Positions 1 to 12,560 of a stretch of 64,000 bases of DNA are shown piece after piece. The notes under the pieces were generated by a model, which saw only the letters and a program-made list of their open reading frames with translations, searched no databases and had not been told where the DNA came from. The number at the start of each line of letters is the position of its first letter. Positions within the stretch are counted from its first letter, which is position 1. The stretch spans positions 16,973,385 through 17,037,384 of the forward strand of contig NC_088295.1 of NCBI RefSeq assembly GCF_032854445.1, written 5' to 3'. The stretch is from Liolophura sinensis (taxonomy: Eukaryota > Mollusca > Polyplacophora > Chitonida > Chitonidae). Position numbers and translations under genes: made by a program.

Positions 1-236
1 TGGTCAGGGGGGATAAGAAAAAACTTGACTGAATGGCCCGGTGTCAGTATACTGTAACAGGGTGTCATATCTGTTGTCTCCAGCATCATATTTCATTGGC
101 GGCAGAACCTTAGTGGCGTAAGGCTCGCCATGCAACAAAATATACGTACAAACACCTAATGACCCCTCGTCGTCATATGACTGAAAATTTGTTACTGTGC
201 GACGTTAAACCCCAAGCGTACATACATACATACATC
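1..236 (+). repeat. SINE-like element, family B (3' part)
   Basis: The 3' end reads cgtcgtcatatgactgaaaa, later gcgacgttaaaccccaagc, followed by a (catа)n-like tail gtacatacatacatacat. This tail form is shared with elements I recognise from bivalve and gastropod genomes. The start is probably cut by the window edge. The related copy at 6944-7153 is in the opposite orientation. Confidence 0.75.
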
Positions 237-3200
237 CAAAGACACCACAGTGTCTGCTGACCATGCTGCTTGTAAGAAAAGGGAATAAGACAAATGCAAA
301 ACTAATCATTTATTTTTATAATAATACAATCCAAACGCAGTGGGGTAAGCCATTTAGCAAACATACATACATAAAAGTTGGATGTGATAAAAATTCATTA
401 CGGAAAAAAAACTCCGTCAACATTTTGGAGACCAACATATATCAGACGATGAGAAATCCTGGGATTACAGACGAAACAGGCGTGGAATGACGAGGCTTAT
501 TTCAGTACTGTCGACAATGACAGTCGTCTCATGGATATAAAGACATTATGCACAGCTGATAAAAGCCTTCTGGTTGTTTGGCCAGACACAAGAACAAGTA
601 AGTATTTATTCGTGGTTTTCCAGGGTTGTGTGGAGAATGCACAATGTCAGCTTAATACACAAAAGCTTAATGTGATTGTATGGCAAGCTATGAATACATG
701 TCATTTGAATGCCAACAGACCCAAGGTCATACATCTTCATTTAATCAAGTTCGATGTCTCACATCATCCTTTCTGGCAGCAAGATGATGATTACATGGAG
801 AGGGCAAATAGTAAACTGCTTCAAAACTGATTTTGAAGTAACAGGAGTTTAAAGCTAAATATACAGACCTTATACTAAATAAACACGTGAAACAGTTTCC
901 TACTACCTGCAGTGCAAACTAAGAATTGTAAGCCTTGTTTGACTGCTAAATAATACTCAGGTATTAATGAACGAGACCGGTATTAGAGCTAATTTATCCA
1001 GTGCTTTATAACAATCCTTTCCCCATACCAGTACCGATCGCTGATATCGCAATGATTTATTAGTGACACAGAACATAGCTGTAAAATCTACGCTTTGCAT
1101 GGCCTTCTTACTGGTAATAGAATAATAAGTTAACCATTGTGATTTTTATCTGTCTTTTTAAAACAGATACAAGAGGTCAGATGTTCTAAGTGCACAATTA
1201 AGCTAACCTTCATCCCAATTCAGTAAAAACTCAACCTTGTAAGGTTGGCATGTAACCTCAATACTTCACCACTACAATGCTTTAATGTCAATACACCACT
1301 ATTTTTTAGGCCATAGTAAAATTTTAAGAATAAAAATGCCTCTCTGATCCAAAAAAAAAAGAGAAACAAACTGGGTGACTTTTAGGAAACTTCATTTCAG
1401 GAAAAAAAAAACCATACCTGAAATGAGCTAGAGATAACATCCACATCAGATGTGAATTTATACCCAAAAACTCAATAAATATGAGATTCATTTGGATAGC
1501 TCCAGCGACCATGCTCACAGCAAATGAAAACCTTTGGTAAATACATCATGTATAACCTTACTAACTGATGTGTTCGCTGGAATTACTAATGACATGTTCA
1601 ATGAAACAATCCTGTATTTAATTCTCGCATTATGACTACAAACATTACAACTGTCATCTATTTTTACAGCACAGCTGAGTTTAACCGTTGATCATCTGTA
1701 TATTCCACTGTAGTGATCTCAACCTGCTATGTACACACTGTACCATGTACATGTCACAAACCATGCATTGTACGCAAGCTCTCAAAATGTCCCTATCTAA
1801 CACAATAGTCTGGCCAACGAACATCACCTGTAAGTTACATAATTGGTAGGAATTTAGGTGCAAGTTAATTATCTTAACCAGTTAGGCCTAAGAACATAAG
1901 GTCTGGCAAAATCAGTTACAAGCGTACATTGTAACAGTTACAAACTGCCTGCTGACGGTTTACTTACCAAATTCCTCAATCCTTTCACATGTGAAAGGGC
2001 AACTTTCGGTGTGACTTATGCAGCCTTTTAATCTTATTTTGAAGACAAAGCTACAATGGTCGGACTGTCTAATTTCAGGGCTTCACAATAATGCCATAAG
2101 AGAATGCTTTAATAAACACCTTGTCACCTATAAGAAAAGGTTGAAGAATTACAGTACATCTAACACATGACAAGACTGAAGTTGTGTCTGGGATAACAAA
2201 ATGTCCTGAAATGTTGACACATCTGTGTATCAGAAACTAACAAATCTGACCATTTGCAAATGGGCTATGAACCTCATTCGATACTACACAGACTGCACAA
2301 ATTACCAATAAAAATTTTAATTTTCATAAAAATTAAAAAAACAATAACCGGCAGTAACAAGCAATGATATCTACTCTTGAAGCATCACAGACGTATCACA
2401 CACACTGGTAGATTCATAAAAAACGACACATCTAAAGTATAAATGAAACGAATTTGAAAGAGATAAAATATATCATATGATATCACAAACATTAAAACCC
2501 ATTCATGTGAATTTACAGTAGCAAAACAAGTCCTGCATGATCACAAAGTAGTGGAGTACACTGGCAGCTTATCTGCTATAATTAGCCAACAGTGACTGAC
2601 ATTCTCAGAGATCCACAAAGCCCTTGAATATCTAGAGTAGCACAATGTAGAATTGCCTAAAACTACAAGAAAATAACAAGACAAATTACATGAGAGGATT
2701 CCAAGCCATGATGGTTGGAACAGCAAATTTACAGGCCCGCTTGCTAGTTTTCATCTAATTTGACTCAACAGTTTATCTTTAGATAAAAGGCAACTTTCAA
2801 TACAACCACAAGACATTTAACTCACAAGACTGAGGATAAACCACATGTTGTCATTTGGGTGGTAGACTATGGAAGGATATGTACATGTACAAATATAACA
2901 AACAGACTTCAGAGTAAAGAAAGAAATCTTAATGAATAAAAACAACAATGAATGTGCTGAAATCCAAATTTATGTGCTGGCATCAAGCCATATGTATATT
3001 TTCATTCAACATTAAAATAGTGCAAGATTCAATAAAAAAAAACTCTCATGAACATTTGCAGTAAAAATACGTGTAACTGTTAGAAATTTAACAGCAGAAA
3101 AAGTGAACTGTCAAAGAGATAAAAAAAAGGGTAGTACAAATTCACTTACACATACATGTTTTTATAATCTATCAAACCGTCTGCCAATAATTGAGCATGG

Positions 3201-3726
3201 TGTAAAGAGTTCATGTAGAAAGATCAGATGTGCTTATCATCAGCAGAAGGATACCGCAAGTAACAGATAGTTTATTTCAGGTCTTGTCTGGATGCAGGAG
3301 GTCACAAAACATTCCAACAGCACTATCCAGACCTTACAGCAAGCACTGCCTATATGACCTTTATAGCACATGGGTGTTAAGTTTGACACCTTTGTGCTCT
3401 TCACACCATAACACAAGATAAACCAACCAATATATCAGGGCCAAAGTACTTCAAAGCAGTCTTGCCAGTTTGTCTTATCCTGGGATTTGTAAAAGAAGAC
3501 ATAGCTGTACATATATATTGTTTACAATATATACATATTATTAATAAATTGGAATATTTTCTATCATAAGAACTACTACAGATGTTATACAAGTTTGCTT
3601 ATCTTGGTAAATATCCATTATGTTGCTTTTCATCATCATACAATATTATACATTGGCGTTATACTGCTATTACCTCCCCCTTACACAGAGAGAGCTCTAG
3701 GTATTCACCACTAGGGGGACATGGGT
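1..3726. other. 3' flank of slo, no gene recognised
   Basis: A SINE fragment occupies the first 236 bases. The rest is AT-rich single-copy-looking sequence. The longest open frame (531-830, plus, 99 codons) has no recognisable motif, no splice context and no family match, so I do not call it a gene. If the exon at 3727 is used, the slo 3' UTR would extend leftwards into this region. AATAAA hexamers on the minus strand occur near 3270 and 1056 but cannot be assigned. Confidence 0.5.
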
Positions 3727-3785
3727 TTATGTGGTGGAGTCTTGTGTGCCTTCTTCATTTTCTTTGAATCTCGCCAATGGAGTGG
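3727..3785 (-). CDS. possible alternative last exon of slo
   Basis: A strong acceptor (TTTTTTGTCTTCAG) precedes 59 bases. Spliced in phase 1 to the internal donor at 5398 they read TPLARFKENEEGTQDSTT and then stop with TAA. In other phases the frame also closes soon (HSIGEIQRK, or PLHWRDSKKMKKAHKTPPHK followed by PMSP). BK channels commonly have alternative C-termini, so this is plausible. There is no family match; the evidence is the acceptor and phase only. Confidence 0.35.
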
Positions 3786-5378
3786 CTGAAGACAAAAAAT
3801 CTGTGGGTGAAAGAACAGAAACATTTTGTCATTATCACCTTATTAAATCTCTGTTCATGACTTCATGACTTAAATTGATAAAAATTTATTTAAGCAAATG
3901 GTTTTTAAAGAGGTTTCAATTGTTTTACTCTCTGAAACAGGGCAATCCATGTCTTCAACAAAAAGTTCATACAATCACAACAGGCCTATCAATGACATAA
4001 GGAGCTACTATTAATGAGACAAAGGAGTGACTATCATAGCATTTGTGACATTTAGTTGCTAGGCAGATGTCAACACATATCTGACAACTCACTATACAAT
4101 GAATCACTGACCAATGCAATATGACCAGGCACCATTCACATGAACAGCTCACAAAACATGGGCACCTCTACATAATACTGGTACACTGATGGAAAGGTGC
4201 AGCCACTGTCAATCCAATCCAATACCAGTGCTAAATATTAATACAATGTTAAAGTGTGGCTAAGGGATAAACAACTACTCTATGCTGCACTGTTATGTTA
4301 AAGCAAGTTAAGCTGTAAGATTACACATGTACATCTAACTACACATTTGAGCAAAGAATTTTGTTTTTTTTCATGTGAATAAGTCTAGTAACTTTACTCA
4401 ACAGGGTTTCATTTCTATAGTGGGACTTTAACTTCTTTTTTCTCCCTAACTCATAAACATGTACATGTAGCAATTTACCTAAAATTACACTGACTACATC
4501 AAGAAACTACTCTTGCACTCTTTTTTTGTCTGCAGCAACTATATTGCCGTATTTTCTCCAGTTTCAGTACAATATAGTATTGGATGGCAAATATTCAGAT
4601 ACTCCTCAAATGGCTGTTTCACAAATTTAAATCAAAATAATGTCTGCAGACTTGTTGTTTTCATATTGTAACTAACTAACTAGATAGAGACTGATAAAAG
4701 GTAATGATAAATTTGTCACAATGGATAACTTGGACCAAAATCTTATGCCAAGTATTGATTTTTAACAGTATTAATTTGTGAAAATTATTAGTTTCAGTGT
4801 TGTAGACATGCACAGGTAAATTTATACTGTGAAAGAAAAGGGTGACCTAAAAGTATCTTTCCTATAAATTAATGCAGCCTAATTGTACCTACCGTATAAA
4901 ACTACTGGCCCTAGGGACAGGAGGGAGAACAGGGCTGGGAAGTTGGGATGCACACTGTGAGACAACTACTCCATTAAGATTGGTGACACAATAATGGCAA
5001 TTTTCATATCAACAATAACAATGACAAATTGGCAAACTTAACAGACCTTCACTCTGCAATGAGAATACACGAATTTTACCATTAAATGTTCTCAGTTAAT
5101 ATTACCCTGGAGAGATTTTATCAGCTCTGTACTGGGTATTGGGAAGGAACGATAGAAAGCAGATTATGACATTTCCTTTATAAATTCTTTAGTGTATTAT
5201 ATCACTATCTCACAGTGTGCAAGGACTTTGCACTACATGCATTGGACACTGCGCAAAACACAGCTGCAATACAGCACGGCACCATGTGCAAACACGGGCA
5301 CACAAGCGACACAAAACAGGACTCACTCACACTGCACAACGACAACAACGTCATGCAGGCCCTGGCCCAAGGACTGGG
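3786..5378. other. region between slo stop and possible alternative exon
   Basis: This is 3' UTR or last-intron sequence. One pyrimidine-rich AG (CCTCCTGTCCCTAG, near 4911-4924) is followed 18 bases later by GTAGGT, resembling a microexon, but in phase 0 those bases contain TAG, so I do not call it. A minus-strand AATAAA at 3886-3891 is a possible polyadenylation signal for the 5379 stop. Confidence 0.4.
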
Positions 5379-5468
5379 TCAGAGTTTTGTAACCTCACGT
5401 TTGTCAATTTGGTGGGTGTCACACGATGAAGTAGACTGAGAAAAGTGGCAAGGTAAAAGACAGAACAC
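5379..5468 (-). CDS. slo (KCNMA1): slo exon E25: C-terminal tail and stop
   Basis: The acceptor CTCTTTTTCTCAG is followed by 29 codons and TGA (5379-5381). It reads VFCLLPCHFSQSTSSCDTHQ then IDKREVTKL. The phase-0 junction TDQ|VFCL fits the family (TDQVFVL in fly, TDLIFCL in human), but the rest of the tail is short and divergent. An internal donor-like site AAAC|GTGAGG at 5398 could instead splice to a downstream exon. A plus-strand open frame (5215-5439) covers the same bases and is rejected. Confidence 0.8.
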   Translation of the reverse strand: MFCLLPCHFSQSTSSCDTHQIDKREVTKL

Positions 5469-5843
5469 CTGAGAAAAAGAGATAATTTCGACGTAATCAG
5501 TGGATGCAAGGTGAGAAAATAAGACAGTATAAACCCAGACTCAAAAAAAAATCAAACCAGGCACAGTGTAATATACATGTACATGAAAATACATTTGTTT
5601 TATATCAATAGTAAAAATGTTTAAAAGTGTCAAAACATGCTTAATAATGGGTGAAGTATTACAGTGATAGTTAGATTCTCACCCACATGATAATCACAAA
5701 ATAAGAGATCATGTAGTCCCAATGTGTTTTTTTTCTCAATTTAACATTATCCGAGCATAACCATGTAATTTCCCCTCTCTAGTAAACACACAAATTCAAC
5801 TTCACTGAAAAAGTTCAATTAATCCATGCATGCAAATCCACCA

Positions 5844-5946
5844 TTACCTATGTAATATGTAATTATCTATGTAATATGTGATTACCTATGTAATATGTGA
5901 TTACCTATGTAATATGTGATTAACCTATGTAATATGTGATTACCTA
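5844..5946. repeat. 19-bp tandem repeat, about 5 copies
   Basis: The unit tacctatgtaatatgtgat is repeated with small changes, the fourth copy one base longer. It lies in the intron between E24 and E25. The same intron (5469-6520) also has a 19-base A run at 6354-6372 and otherwise nothing notable. Confidence 0.9.
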
Positions 5947-6520
5947 CATAATGCCAAGTGATACTATTACTCTCCTCACATGCACCCAAGTTTGGGCTCC
6001 AAACATTAATGCACTAGTGACATAGCCATTGAGTGTTCACAAGGAATTTTAAAAACACCAGAATGAACATAAACTTCCATATCATAAATTTCCATTTCAG
6101 TCAATAAAACATCATAATAAAAATGGTCTGGTGTTACAAACTGGCAGCTAAAATATAATCCACAAGAGCACTTAGCCTTTGTAATAATAATGACTAGGAG
6201 CTAATTTCTCCTAGGCATTCATTTAGGACTTGATTGTCAAAATGGAACAGTGTTGAATAACTAATGTATGATTTACTTGCCATTTCCCATTACTTTGGGC
6301 AATTACTTCTCCCAAGCCATTTTGCATGCATTATTATGATGCAAATGTGAGTTAAAAAAAAAAAAAAAAAAAGAACAAGGAAAAACCAGAAAGAATTTGG
6401 AAGAAAGAGATTAAAGTAACATTACCTCTGTGGAAGAAACAATGGGAGAGTGCCTTAAATACAAAGTTACACAGAGGGTAATCAAACCGGATACTGAGAA
6501 GATGTTATATACGGGCTTAC

Positions 6521-6691
6521 TTGATCAGTTGATCGCAGGGGAAAATCCTCAGGGGGATTGGTGATCACATAACGCTTGGAGGACGGACTCTTCTCAGAGT
6601 CGGCAGTATCTCGAAACCGGTACAGGCCGATACATAAAATACCGTAAGTCTTCAGGGCTTTAACGAACAAATCCCCATACCGTCCTGACTC
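6521..6691 (-). CDS. slo (KCNMA1): slo exon E24: end of RCK2
   Basis: This 171-bp, phase-0 exon has a CTTTATCAG acceptor and a GTAAGC donor. It encodes [40 protein letters not shown] and [28 protein letters not shown] and [14 protein letters not shown] are conserved near the BK C-terminus. Confidence 0.97.
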
Positions 6692-6943
6692 CTGATAAAG
6701 ATAGCAGGCAAGGCTTAGACATGTTGGTGAGATTTCGTACGTTTTCATTTCTACAAACATTTATGCTCATGTATTATTTACAACATAATGTCCTCAGTGC
6801 CCCAGGTTATCATGGCAATGTAAATAATGGATTGACACAGTCAAATGTGAAGTTCAGCTTCTACAAAATATGTTTTAAAGAGCAACATCACAGACAAATG
6901 CATTCTCAATCTTCAGATTAGAGTCATATACACATATTACAGG

Positions 6944-7153
6944 AGGGAGTGAGTGAGTGCTTGGAGCTTAATGTAGTACTTAACAATTTTTCAGTCATAT
7001 GACGATGAAGGAGTCCTTAGAGTGCATGGAATGCTGAACGCCAAGTTTGGAAGTTACAACTTCCTCTTTTTAAGGTCTTAGGTGTAAAACGACCCAGGAC
7101 TGAAGCTGGATCTTCCATCCACGCTCTAACAGATGAGCCATGGGGGCTGCTTC
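6944..7153 (-). repeat. SINE-like element, family B
   Basis: On the minus strand it starts with a tRNA-like head (gcccccatggctcatctgtt, box A-like) and runs through a diverged body to ccttcatcgtcatatgactg and a (cactcact)n tail. The tail resembles that of the element at 1-236. It nearly fills the intron between E23 and E24. Confidence 0.8.
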
Positions 7154-7223
7154 ACATGTATTATATTATCATCCAGCCTTGATTCTTTCTCTGGAGAAAA
7201 CAAATATGCATTTCTAAACTTAC

Positions 7224-7418
7224 TGTAAACTGAGCAAGGGGTCCATTAAACAGTGAGATCTGCCCCACCCTACACCTGTCTCTGTTAGCCAGCAGGGCTG
7301 GGGTGTTGTATCCACCCCTCATCCCCGCTCCCTCAGCTAATATCTGCTCTAACTCCGGCGTAGCGCCCCCTGTGATCAGGGTTCGGATCAGTGTCAGGGC
7401 GTTGTCATTGAAGTAGCT
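7224..7418 (-). CDS. slo (KCNMA1): slo exon E23: RCK2
   Basis: This 195-bp, phase-0 exon has a GTTTCAG acceptor and a GTAAGT donor. It encodes [60 protein letters not shown] and [25 protein letters not shown] and ANRDRCRV are conserved Slo1 sequence. Confidence 0.98.
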
Positions 7419-7666
7419 CTGAAACATGGTTAGAAGTAAACATGTGAATAAAAATGGATTTCTTATCTGGGTCACTAAAAAGAATCTGTTTTATAAAAGA
7501 GCCACACTCTGTACCCAGTGTATTAAATGTCCCTTACAACACATAATGAAAACATATCTCACCATAGTATAATACTTAGGCAATAATGTTGTGCTATGTG
7601 AAACAGGTCCCAGGAGTTTAACAGTACCAGTAAAATTACTCTATAAATGTGTAATGCTAACACTTA

Positions 7667-7849
<183 letters not shown>

Positions 7850-7948
7850 TCACAGACTGTCAAACTATCACAGACTGTCAAAGTCTATTTGTATAACAAC
7901 ATGTACATGTATATGGTATAAAATCAAACTGCAATTATTTACATATTG

Positions 7949-8132
7949 ATTTATTTATTTACTTGATTTGTGTTATACCTTTTACTCGAGAAAATTTCAC
8001 TTATACGACGGCGGCCGGCATTATGGTGGGAGGAAACCGGGCAAAGCATGGGCAAACTCACGACCATCTGCAGGTTGATGACAGATCTTCCCACACATGG
8101 CTGCACAGCAAGCCAGCGCGAGCTAGATTTTA
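7949..8132 (-). repeat. SINE family A, truncated
   Basis: An A/T-rich tail (tttatttattta on plus) is followed by the family core: gaaaatttcacttatacgac, ggcggccggcattatggtgg, and cacgaccatctgcaggttg. It ends at gcgagctagat, before the tRNA-like head. It lies in the intron between E21 and E22 and is diverged from the other copies. Confidence 0.88.
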
Positions 8133-8253
8133 CATATTGCAAACACAAGATACTTCATTAGGGGTGGGGATGACTTGCAGAATAATTGTCTGAGATCACA
8201 GCTTTTTAGCTCTTGAGTATAAAGGGTGTTTAAGCTGAAGTCAGTTGTCTTAC

Positions 8254-8352
8254 CTAGTTCAGTAATAATAGGCACATTTGAGCCACAGGTTGACCCTCTC
8301 CTGCCAAATCTCGCCATATTGCCCAGGGGTGAGAAGCCAGGAGGAAGAAAGC
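8254..8352 (-). CDS. slo (KCNMA1): slo exon E21: insert before the calcium bowl
   Basis: This 99-bp exon has a pyrimidine-rich CCCTCCTAG acceptor and a GTAAGA donor. It encodes FLPPGFSPLGNMARFGRRGS then TCGSNVPIITEL. NVPIITEL is the conserved stretch just upstream of the calcium bowl; the first part is variable. It is phase 1 at both ends and 3n long, so skipping would keep frame. A full-length SINE begins about 35 bases upstream of its acceptor. Confidence 0.94.
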   Translation of the reverse strand, partial: AFFLLASHPWAIWRDLAGEGQPVAQMCLLLLN

Positions 8353-8387
8353 CTAGGAGGGGGGAGAAATAAATACATGAAAAATAT

Positions 8388-8655
8388 TTATTTTATTTAT
8401 TTGATTGGTGTTTTACGCCGTCCTCAAGAATATTTCACTTATACGACGGCGGCCAGCATAATGGTGGGTGGAAATCGGGCAGAGCCAGGGTGAAACCCAC
8501 GACCATCCGCAGGTTGCTGCCAGACCTTCCCACTTACGGCCGGAGAGGAAGCCAGCATGAGCTGGACTTGAACTCAGAGCGACCGCATTGGTGAGAGGCT
8601 CCTGGGTCATTGCGCTGCGCTAGCGCGTTAACCAACTGAGCCACGGAGGCCCCCC
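8388..8655 (-). repeat. SINE family A, full length
   Basis: This is the best complete copy of the family. Read on the minus strand, the head is ggcctccgtggctcagttgg then ttaacgcgctagcgc (tRNA box A), with a box B-like gagttcaagtcc. The body follows and it ends gtaaaacaccaatcaaataa. RNA polymerase III transcription and LINE-driven retroposition are expected for such an element. It sits just upstream of E21. Confidence 0.92.
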
Positions 8656-9925
8656 ATGAAAAATAATTAACCACTTAACATAACAACAGGAAATGATTCC
8701 ATGACGGCACAGAAAATCAATGACAATAGATTATTCTATATCACACAAGTGAGTCTTCAGCGGAACTTCTATGTCTTTATCAGCTCAGCTGGTTAACTTT
8801 TGTCTATACCAGCAATGGAACCATTAATTTGTCAATACCCTAATAAACATGAACCCATGAAATAGTTTCACTCAGACAGCTTTTAATGTGTTTTTACCAC
8901 CACTAAAAACTATTTTACAACCAGCAAATTTCACATATCTTAAATCAAAAGGAGGAAATGTTGATTTTTAGTGCTTTCATTTGATCAAATTGGTGACTGG
9001 TGTTGTGTCACATTCGGCAAACTACAAGAAAATCCAAGAACGTGGGTTATGCCTAGTATGCAATGATTATTTGTTTATGAAGAAGTTCAGGTCAGTAAAC
9101 TAAATTTACTTACATTATATATCTTGCGACAGCAGCTCTTTATACAGAGGTGTATAAGCGTATTGCTGGGATTTGCCCTAAATACATCACAGGGCTCTTT
9201 GATATTGAAAGATCCAGTTACAATCTAAGTAAGTCTGGCATGATGAATCACTGTTATCTAAAACTACTGATTAATGCCTAGCAAATATCAGGGAGCTAAG
9301 CTATAGCATGCTCTTCCAAGCAGTATTTAAGAAGTAACTGAAGTAAAACATTTAGAAAGTGTAAAGCAGACTATACAGTGTAGTTTCCAGTCTTGTGGGC
9401 TAACATATATGTATGCATAATTTACTTTTAAAATAACACAATTAAAATAATTTGACAAAGACAAGAATTTAATTATGTTTGTATATCAATTGTTTATTTA
9501 TCTGTAGATTTATATTCCGCATGTTTCCCAAATTCTTACATACAGATACTCTTATTACTATTTTTACTGCAAAGTGTTATTTTATTCCAAAAAGAGTTAT
9601 TCTTATTTGTGTTTATTTTGTTAGATGTGCCAATGATAATAGGCTCTTGTGAAAGCTAATGTTTTATGTTTGTAAAACAGTACATATATTTTTTGGGGCC
9701 GATTCCCCAAAGCCAATTTTGGCTCAAGTCCAAACTTGAAATACTATTTAGAGCTTGTTTTTAGACCCTGTGAATGAAAATTTGGACCGCCGGGCCAATG
9801 TTATCTTCAAACAAATGTGTAAAAATTTCAAGTTCCATTATCAAAAAATAAGCACTGTGGCAAGGTCTAAATTTTGATTTCTGTCAGAATTCTGTTTGTG
9901 GAATCGATCTCTGATCTTATCTTAC
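8656..9925. other. intron E20-E21, remainder
   Basis: This is AT-rich sequence with no coding signal. A stretch at 9690-9800 (ggggccgattccccaaagcc on plus) is compositionally distinct and could be a repeat fragment, but no second copy was found here. Confidence 0.4.
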
Positions 9926-10124
9926 CAACACTAGGTAAGGAGTTCTGCAGGAGGCCAAGACTGTCATCAAAGGTCATGGCCTTGATGTTGAGGGAGCAGA
10001 GAATGGCCTCCTTGTCCACAAGGTGGGGGTCATCGTGGCTCTTCTGTTTGGCTGATAGGATTACACACATATCACACAGGTTAATGTTGACTGCACGCAG
10101 ATTGGCACGGTTTAGCGGCGAACC
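9926..10124 (-). CDS. slo (KCNMA1): slo exon E20: RCK2
   Basis: This 199-bp exon has a TTGTTTCAG acceptor and a GTAAGA donor. It encodes [40 protein letters not shown] and [20 protein letters not shown], then [26 protein letters not shown] and the DKEAIL.SLNIK.M.FDDS.G.LQ block are conserved. It leaves one base (G). Confidence 0.98.
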
Positions 10125-11886
10125 CTGAAACAAGAAAGCAATGATGTGTGACCAAGTTAGGATATACAGTACATAGAAACCTAACACAAGTGCCACACCC
10201 TTTAATATTGACACTGCAGCAACTGTACAGAAGCCATAAACCAGATATATGTACATGTACATGTATGCAATGTTGGCAGTTACTAATCAATCAATCATAC
10301 ATCAATAGACTACATGAGTGTATGAAAATGGGTGACTTTATCATTTCAGCGCTGGTGAACTGTGGTCCTATTTTCAAAAATGCATGACAGTGGACAATTA
10401 AATCCAATTGTTTCTACATAAATTTAAGGCTCTACACCGAAAATAACATATAACCTGGGCATGTTACATAAATGTCTGTACAAATTGAGATCTCTGCTCT
10501 TATATACATGTATATAAATACATTTAGACCACAACAGTACAGTAACTGTTGTATGTAAGCCTGGTAAGGATCAAACTCTGTCATACAACTTCATGATTGC
10601 TGACATGAATGTAGGTGTGACCACCTCTGAAAACAAGATCGTCATGTTGTTTCACTAAGGCCAAATAAAGGTTTTTTTAACCTTAACAAAAGGGAGGGTA
10701 TGGGGATATTGAAGAGAGATACTAATACAGGTGTAAACCTGACAAGTAACAGGCACATGCAAGTCAGCCATTGGTTGTATTATTTCATATTTTCTCACAA
10801 TGTAAATATCTATATTAATTGTAAAGGGTTATTATTGATCTACTATAGCAATATAAAAAGTGTAATTATAACAAGACTCTAAAAGATATAAATACACAAA
10901 TGTACACATTGCAAACAGCCAGGTGTAAAATTTGTTAGGATAACAACATGCCACATGGAATAATTTAATAACAAATGTAAGACTTGCCTGCTTGAAGATA
11001 ATTTAGGTAAATAAACCTTAAAAACCCTGAATCCAATAAATGTGTCAATCTTTCACCTAATACACAAAAACTTTGGCACACAAATACATGTACACAAAAA
11101 TAAACAAAACATGGACATTTACACACAATTTAAATACACACTGTAGCACAATGTTACATATTTAAAATGAACTAAAACAAGGGTTTATGGTTTCTTGTGG
11201 AAAATAACTGGTAAATTTGGTTGAATTTACCAAATGGTCTTCTCTGCACAAGATTGCATTTCCCAATGTCTTCCATATACATGTAACTAGAAAAAGACTT
11301 AAATTGTGCTTTTTCGTCTAGAAACTGAGACCAGGTTTGCAAAATATGTCCCAGTCCCCTTTAGTATAGCAAGCAAATAATGAAGTACAACAAGATGAGC
11401 CAAATAATTATAGACAACCACAAACAGTTCGCAGCAGTCAAGATACATTGTACAACACACAGGGTGTGGCCTGTTACTATGGTTACTGTCAGTACAATAA
11501 TCACTGAAGGTTTTGTAGCCTACGGTTGCAATGACAACATATGCACTTCTGCTTACATGAAGGACAGTTTTCCGGTAAGGATCATCGCAATCAAGTTTAT
11601 CCTGTAATAAACAAGATCTTTACCGATATGCTGCTAACAGAAATCTTGGACATTCCCAATGCTTCAAAGACACTTTACCATAATGGTTTTGCGGAAGATA
11701 ATTTTGTGACTTTTGCCAACGAATAATGCATAAGGCTTTCCTTGACTTTAAAATTTCCCATTTGCATTGGAAAAGATTTTTCACATGGTCAATTTCCTAC
11801 AATTTTGTATCAATTCAAACATATAAATTGTCCAGAAGAACAAAGCAGCGTTCTCCTCTTTTAAAGTTTCAGCGTTGTCTACATAC
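10125..11886. other. intron E19-E20
   Basis: No coding, RNA or clear repeat feature was seen. Short acatgtacatgt palindromes occur near 10252 and 10505, as in many places in this window. Confidence 0.4.
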
Positions 11887-12111
11887 CGGGAGAACTGAGA
11901 TTTTGGGGAAGTTACGAAGCGTTTTCCACTCCCTCTGCAAGTACTTGAAATCTCCCACAATCACAACATGCTTCAATTCGTTGTAGTGAAAGTTGCTAGC
12001 TCTCAGAGGCATCACCAAGTTTCGCAAGCCTATGAGCGGTGAATTAGCATCAGCGAATAGACAGACGACCACATGGTTGCTCATGACGGTCATGGAGGCT
12101 TGATTACGGTC
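11887..12111 (-). CDS. slo (KCNMA1): slo exon E19: RCK2 core
   Basis: This 225-bp, phase-0 exon has a TTTCCAG acceptor and a GTATGT donor. It encodes [60 protein letters not shown] and [15 protein letters not shown]. The HVVVC.F strand and [18 protein letters not shown] block are hallmark Slo1 RCK2 sequences. Confidence 0.98.
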
Positions 12112-12309
12112 CTGGAAACAAAACATTGCAGAAAAGTGAGATTGACCAATAGGCATTAGTGTGTAGAATTAGTATCCCTAAACATCCTTGGCAGAAAACA
12201 CAAGCTTTTCAGTTCTTTTCTTGCCCGCATGGAAAAATTTTCCATAAATTTTCTATCATATACAATGTTCAAGTAAATATATCTTGCAAAAAAAACTTAG
12301 TTTTCTTGA

Positions 12310-12560
12310 TGCTTTTTCAGCCATAGTTTTCTGGAGATTTTACTTTCAAAATAGGAATTTTATGAAACATTTTCTGGATGTAGTTTTCTGGAAGATTTTT
12401 CTAGATGTAGTCTTCTGGATTTGGAAACAGAATGCAGTTTTCTAAAAGATTTTCTTGAAGCCTTGAAGTACAATTCTGATATCCTTGCACAAAAGATACA
12501 GTTTTCTTGAAGTCTTTCATACTCCCAAGATGTAGTTTTGTACAATAACCTTCGTAACAA
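12310..12560. repeat. degenerate short-period repeat in intron E18-E19
   Basis: Phrases such as gatgtagttttctgg, agatgtagtcttctgg and gaatgcagttttct recur at irregular spacing of about 25-35 bases. This explains the overlapping open frames on the minus strand (12360-12601), which have no other support. Confidence 0.55.

Noticed and set aside
531-830. 99-codon open frame on plus
   Set aside because: No domain, no family similarity, no splice or promoter context; this length is expected by chance in 64 kb of AT-rich DNA.
4905-4924. 18-bp microexon GGCCAGTAG...ACG between strong AG and GT sites
   Set aside because: In the phase needed after E24 it contains a stop; no family support.
5215-5439. 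Plus-strand open frames of 66-74 codons
   Set aside because: They overlap the last slo exon on the opposite strand, which has splice and family support.
5990-6153. Minus open stretch after TGCCAG, beginning FVTPDHFYYDV, as the last slo exon
   Set aside because: No similarity to the TDQVF continuation; the acceptor at 5469 gives VFCL in the right phase and is far better.
7161-7475. Single 104-codon protein starting at MTQIRNPF
   Set aside because: Only 7224-7418 is coding; the flanks are intron read-through on both sides of exon E23.
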